A stretch of 64,000 nt of DNA from Anodontia alba (Eukaryota; Mollusca; Bivalvia; Lucinida; Lucinidae), in the NCBI GenBank assembly GCA_964016985.1, contig OZ024823.1, forward strand, positions 134,560,112 through 134,624,111, in the 5' to 3' direction. The notes under the pieces are model-generated. The model did not search any database, was not told the origin of the DNA, and saw nothing but the letters and a program-made list of their open reading frames with translations. Position numbers and translations under genes: made by a program. Shown here piece by piece: positions 62,477 to 64,000 of the stretch. Every line of letters begins with the position of its first letter. Position 1 is the first letter of the stretch.

Positions 62477-63525
62477 ATGACATCATTTTAATGCTCAGCT
62501 CGTTTGGTGAAAATTTTAGAAAACAACAATCTAAATTATTTTTTATGGAAGCGTCCTAGTGTCAGGTGAAAAAATTATTTGTCCTACGTAAGAGATAATA
62601 AGTCCTACGTAGGAGATAGTAACTCCTAGGAGATAATAAGTCCTCTGTAGGAGATAGTAAGTCCTACGTAGGACTTAGTAACTCCTACGTAGGAGATAAT
62701 AAGTCCTACGTAGGAGATAGCAAGTCCTACGTAGGAGATAATAACTCCTACGCAGCAGATAATAAGTCCTACGTAGAAGTTAGTAACTCCTACGTAGGAG
62801 ATAATAAGTCCTACGTAGGAGTTACTGACTCCTACGTAGGAGACAATAAGTCCTACGTAGGAGTTACTAACACCTACGGAGGAGTTAGTAACTCCTACGT
62901 AGGAGATAATAAGGAGATAAATGACATCATTTTAATGCTCAGCTCGTTTGGTGAAAATTTTAGAAAACAACAATCTAAATTATTTTTATGGAAGCGTCCT
63001 AGTGTCAGGTGAAAAAAATATTTAAGTCCTACGTAGGAGATAATAAGTCCTACGTAGCAGATAATAAGTCCTACGTAGGAGATAGTAACTCCTACGTAGG
63101 AGATAATAAGTCCTCTGTAGGAGATAATAAGTCCTACTTAGGACTTAGTAACTCCTACGTAGGAGATAATAAGTCCTACGTAGGAGATAGTAACTCCTAC
63201 ATAGGAGATTATAACTCCTACGTAGCAGATAATAAGTCCTACGTAGGTTAGTAACTCCTACGTAGGAGATAATAAGTCCTACGTAGGAGTTACTAACTCC
63301 TACGTAGGAGATAATAAGTCCTACGTAGGAGTTACTAACACCTACGGAGGAGTTAGTAACTCCTACGTAGGACATAATAAGTCATACGTAGGAGATAGTA
63401 TGTAGTTATAAATAACTACTTACTACTAAATCCTACGTAGGAGTTACTATCTCCTACATAGGAGTTACTATCTCCTACGTAGGACTTAAATATGTTTTTC
63501 ACCTGGCACTAGGACGCTTTCATAT
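62477..63525. mobile_element. Inverted-repeat element carrying a palindromic 21-bp minisatellite, internally duplicated
   Basis: A lead segment (ATGACATCATTTTAATGCTC ... GAAGCGTCCTAGTGTCAGGT) occurs at 62477-62580 and again at 62921-63022 (444 bp apart). Each is followed by an array of TCCTACGTAGGAGATAATAAG units. The inverse of the lead (ACCTGGCACTAGGACGCTTTC) closes the element at 63499-63520. Spacers alternate ATAATAAG, ATAGTAAC and TTAGTAAC. Plus and minus open frames rich in SYVGDNK are pure repeat translation. Confidence 0.85.
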
Positions 63526-63535
63526 TTTTTCTTCT

Positions 63536-63615
63536 TTTTTTTTTTCAGGAAACTTTATGTTTTGACATTTCATGCAAAATTGTTTTCTTAGACGACAATG
63601 TAAGGAGACAATTTG
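63536..63615. mobile_element. MITE family F fragment
   Basis: TTTTTTTCAGGAAACTTTAT, TTTGACATTTCATGCAAAAT and GGAGACAATTTGC are family F arm pieces, interrupted by TTTTCTTAGACGACAATGTA. Confidence 0.6.
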
Positions 63616-63629
63616 CTTGACTGAGAACA

Positions 63630-64000
63630 GGTTTCAAATTGCCGTTGCTACCGCTACCGTTACACTTGGCCGGACGAACAGCAGAATCAGTGAGGAACAA
63701 ACTCGAAGAACATAGCGTAAAAATGTATGCGTCCCTACCATGGCCAGGTTCCAAAGCGCCGTCATCGACTTAACATATTTTTAGGTACGTCAGCATCATA
63801 ATTGGACTAGAAACCAATGACATTCCATCTTATTTACTGATGAATCACGTTTTTGCCTTCAACGGATAGATCGGCATTCCAGAGTCTCAGTGACCGACGT
63901 CGAAGGGAACGCTATTCCGACCCCTCCGTGTCCGACCCCTGCGCACGTGAAATGAAACTGGTTGGTTTGGTGGTGTAGCGTTGTGTGAGGGCAGTATATA
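63630..64000 (+). pseudogene. Broken Tc1-type transposase, running off the window
   Basis: Blocks in three plus frames follow the order of Tc1-like transposases. HLAGRTAESVRNKLEEHSVK (about 63664-63723) resembles the TVRNRLRE region. HHNWTRNQ-HSILFTDESRF (about 63795-63852) holds the second catalytic Asp in the FTDESRF motif. CLQRIDRHSRV and, in another frame, RRRRERYSDPSVSDP (about 63898-63945) correspond to the RVWRRRGERY stretch. The DDE/DDD transposase would cut and paste the element at TA sites. Stops and frameshifts are frequent, so it is inactive. The 5' part with the HTH domains is not visible, and the 3' part lies beyond the window. Confidence 0.78.

Noticed and set aside
63009..63251. 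80-codon ORF of SYVGDNK repeats (and minus-strand partner) as a structural repeat protein
   Set aside because: The 21-bp unit is a multiple of three, so an open periodic frame is automatic on both strands. The same array elsewhere is frameshifted.
62580..63490. Regularly repeated units that could be taken for a CRISPR array
   Set aside because: The units are contiguous 21-bp tandem repeats with only 7-8 bp of invariant-type spacer and no unique spacers. The context is eukaryotic, and no cas genes are present.

Overview
This is nuclear DNA from a eukaryote. It is AT-rich, full of interspersed repeats and almost free of host coding sequence. No bacterial operon, tRNA/rRNA gene set, viral genome or CRISPR array is visible. 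Several repeat types look typical of marine molluscs: elements beginning CAAGAGGCCCACGGGCC and ending in a GCTCACCTGAG-type hairpin, tRNA-headed SINEs, and arrays of TGACCTTGACC. A bivalve is the best guess; that is an inference from repeat style, not a proven identification.

Layout. 1-5.8 kb: copies of a tRNA-derived SINE (called SINE-1 here), inverted-repeat MITEs and a broken LINE 3' end. 5.9-8.8 kb: a degenerate GTTCTTGAAC-rich repeat holding a cleanly inserted retroposon, then the decayed C-terminus of another LINE. 8.9-11.4 kb: a tandem array with about 510-bp higher-order units. 11.5-12.8 kb: a second diverged tandem repeat. 12.8-23.7 kb: nested MITEs and hAT-like and TTAA-flanked elements. 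23.7-24.9 kb: LINE copy 2. 24.9-30.4 kb: four array-bearing elements with about 145-bp and 340-bp units. 30.4-39 kb: mostly MITEs, plus a hAT-like element (36.2-37.1 kb) that keeps a promoter-like region and a first-exon-like reading frame. 39.2-40.5 kb: a 1.3-kb minisatellite. 41.5 kb: the only convincing host exon, on the minus strand, with a consensus splice donor. 42-49 kb: more nested MITEs and SINEs. 49.7-54.8 kb: LINE copy 3, split by a 3,747-bp TA-flanked inverted-repeat element. 55-60 kb: palindromic and mariner-like elements. 61.4-62.3 kb: a duplicated segment with a long (AT)n. 62.5-63.5 kb: a palindromic CTACGTAG minisatellite. 63.6-64 kb: a broken Tc1-type transposase running off the window.

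How the parts relate. At least ten inverted-repeat families (named A to K for this report) dominate. Families with quite different ends share one inner hairpin module, whose outer stem reads roughly CAAACAGTGTAGACCC. Inner stems differ between copies yet stay self-complementary. Nesting gives a relative chronology: LINE copy 3 is older than its TA element, which itself holds SINEs; SINE-1 copies have target-site duplications inside MITEs; family A inserts at TTAA inside SINEs and other MITEs.

Limits. Everything was read by eye. Repeat borders without a target-site duplication may be off by tens of bases. Family names A-K, SINE-1 to SINE-4 and LINE copy numbers are local labels, not database names.
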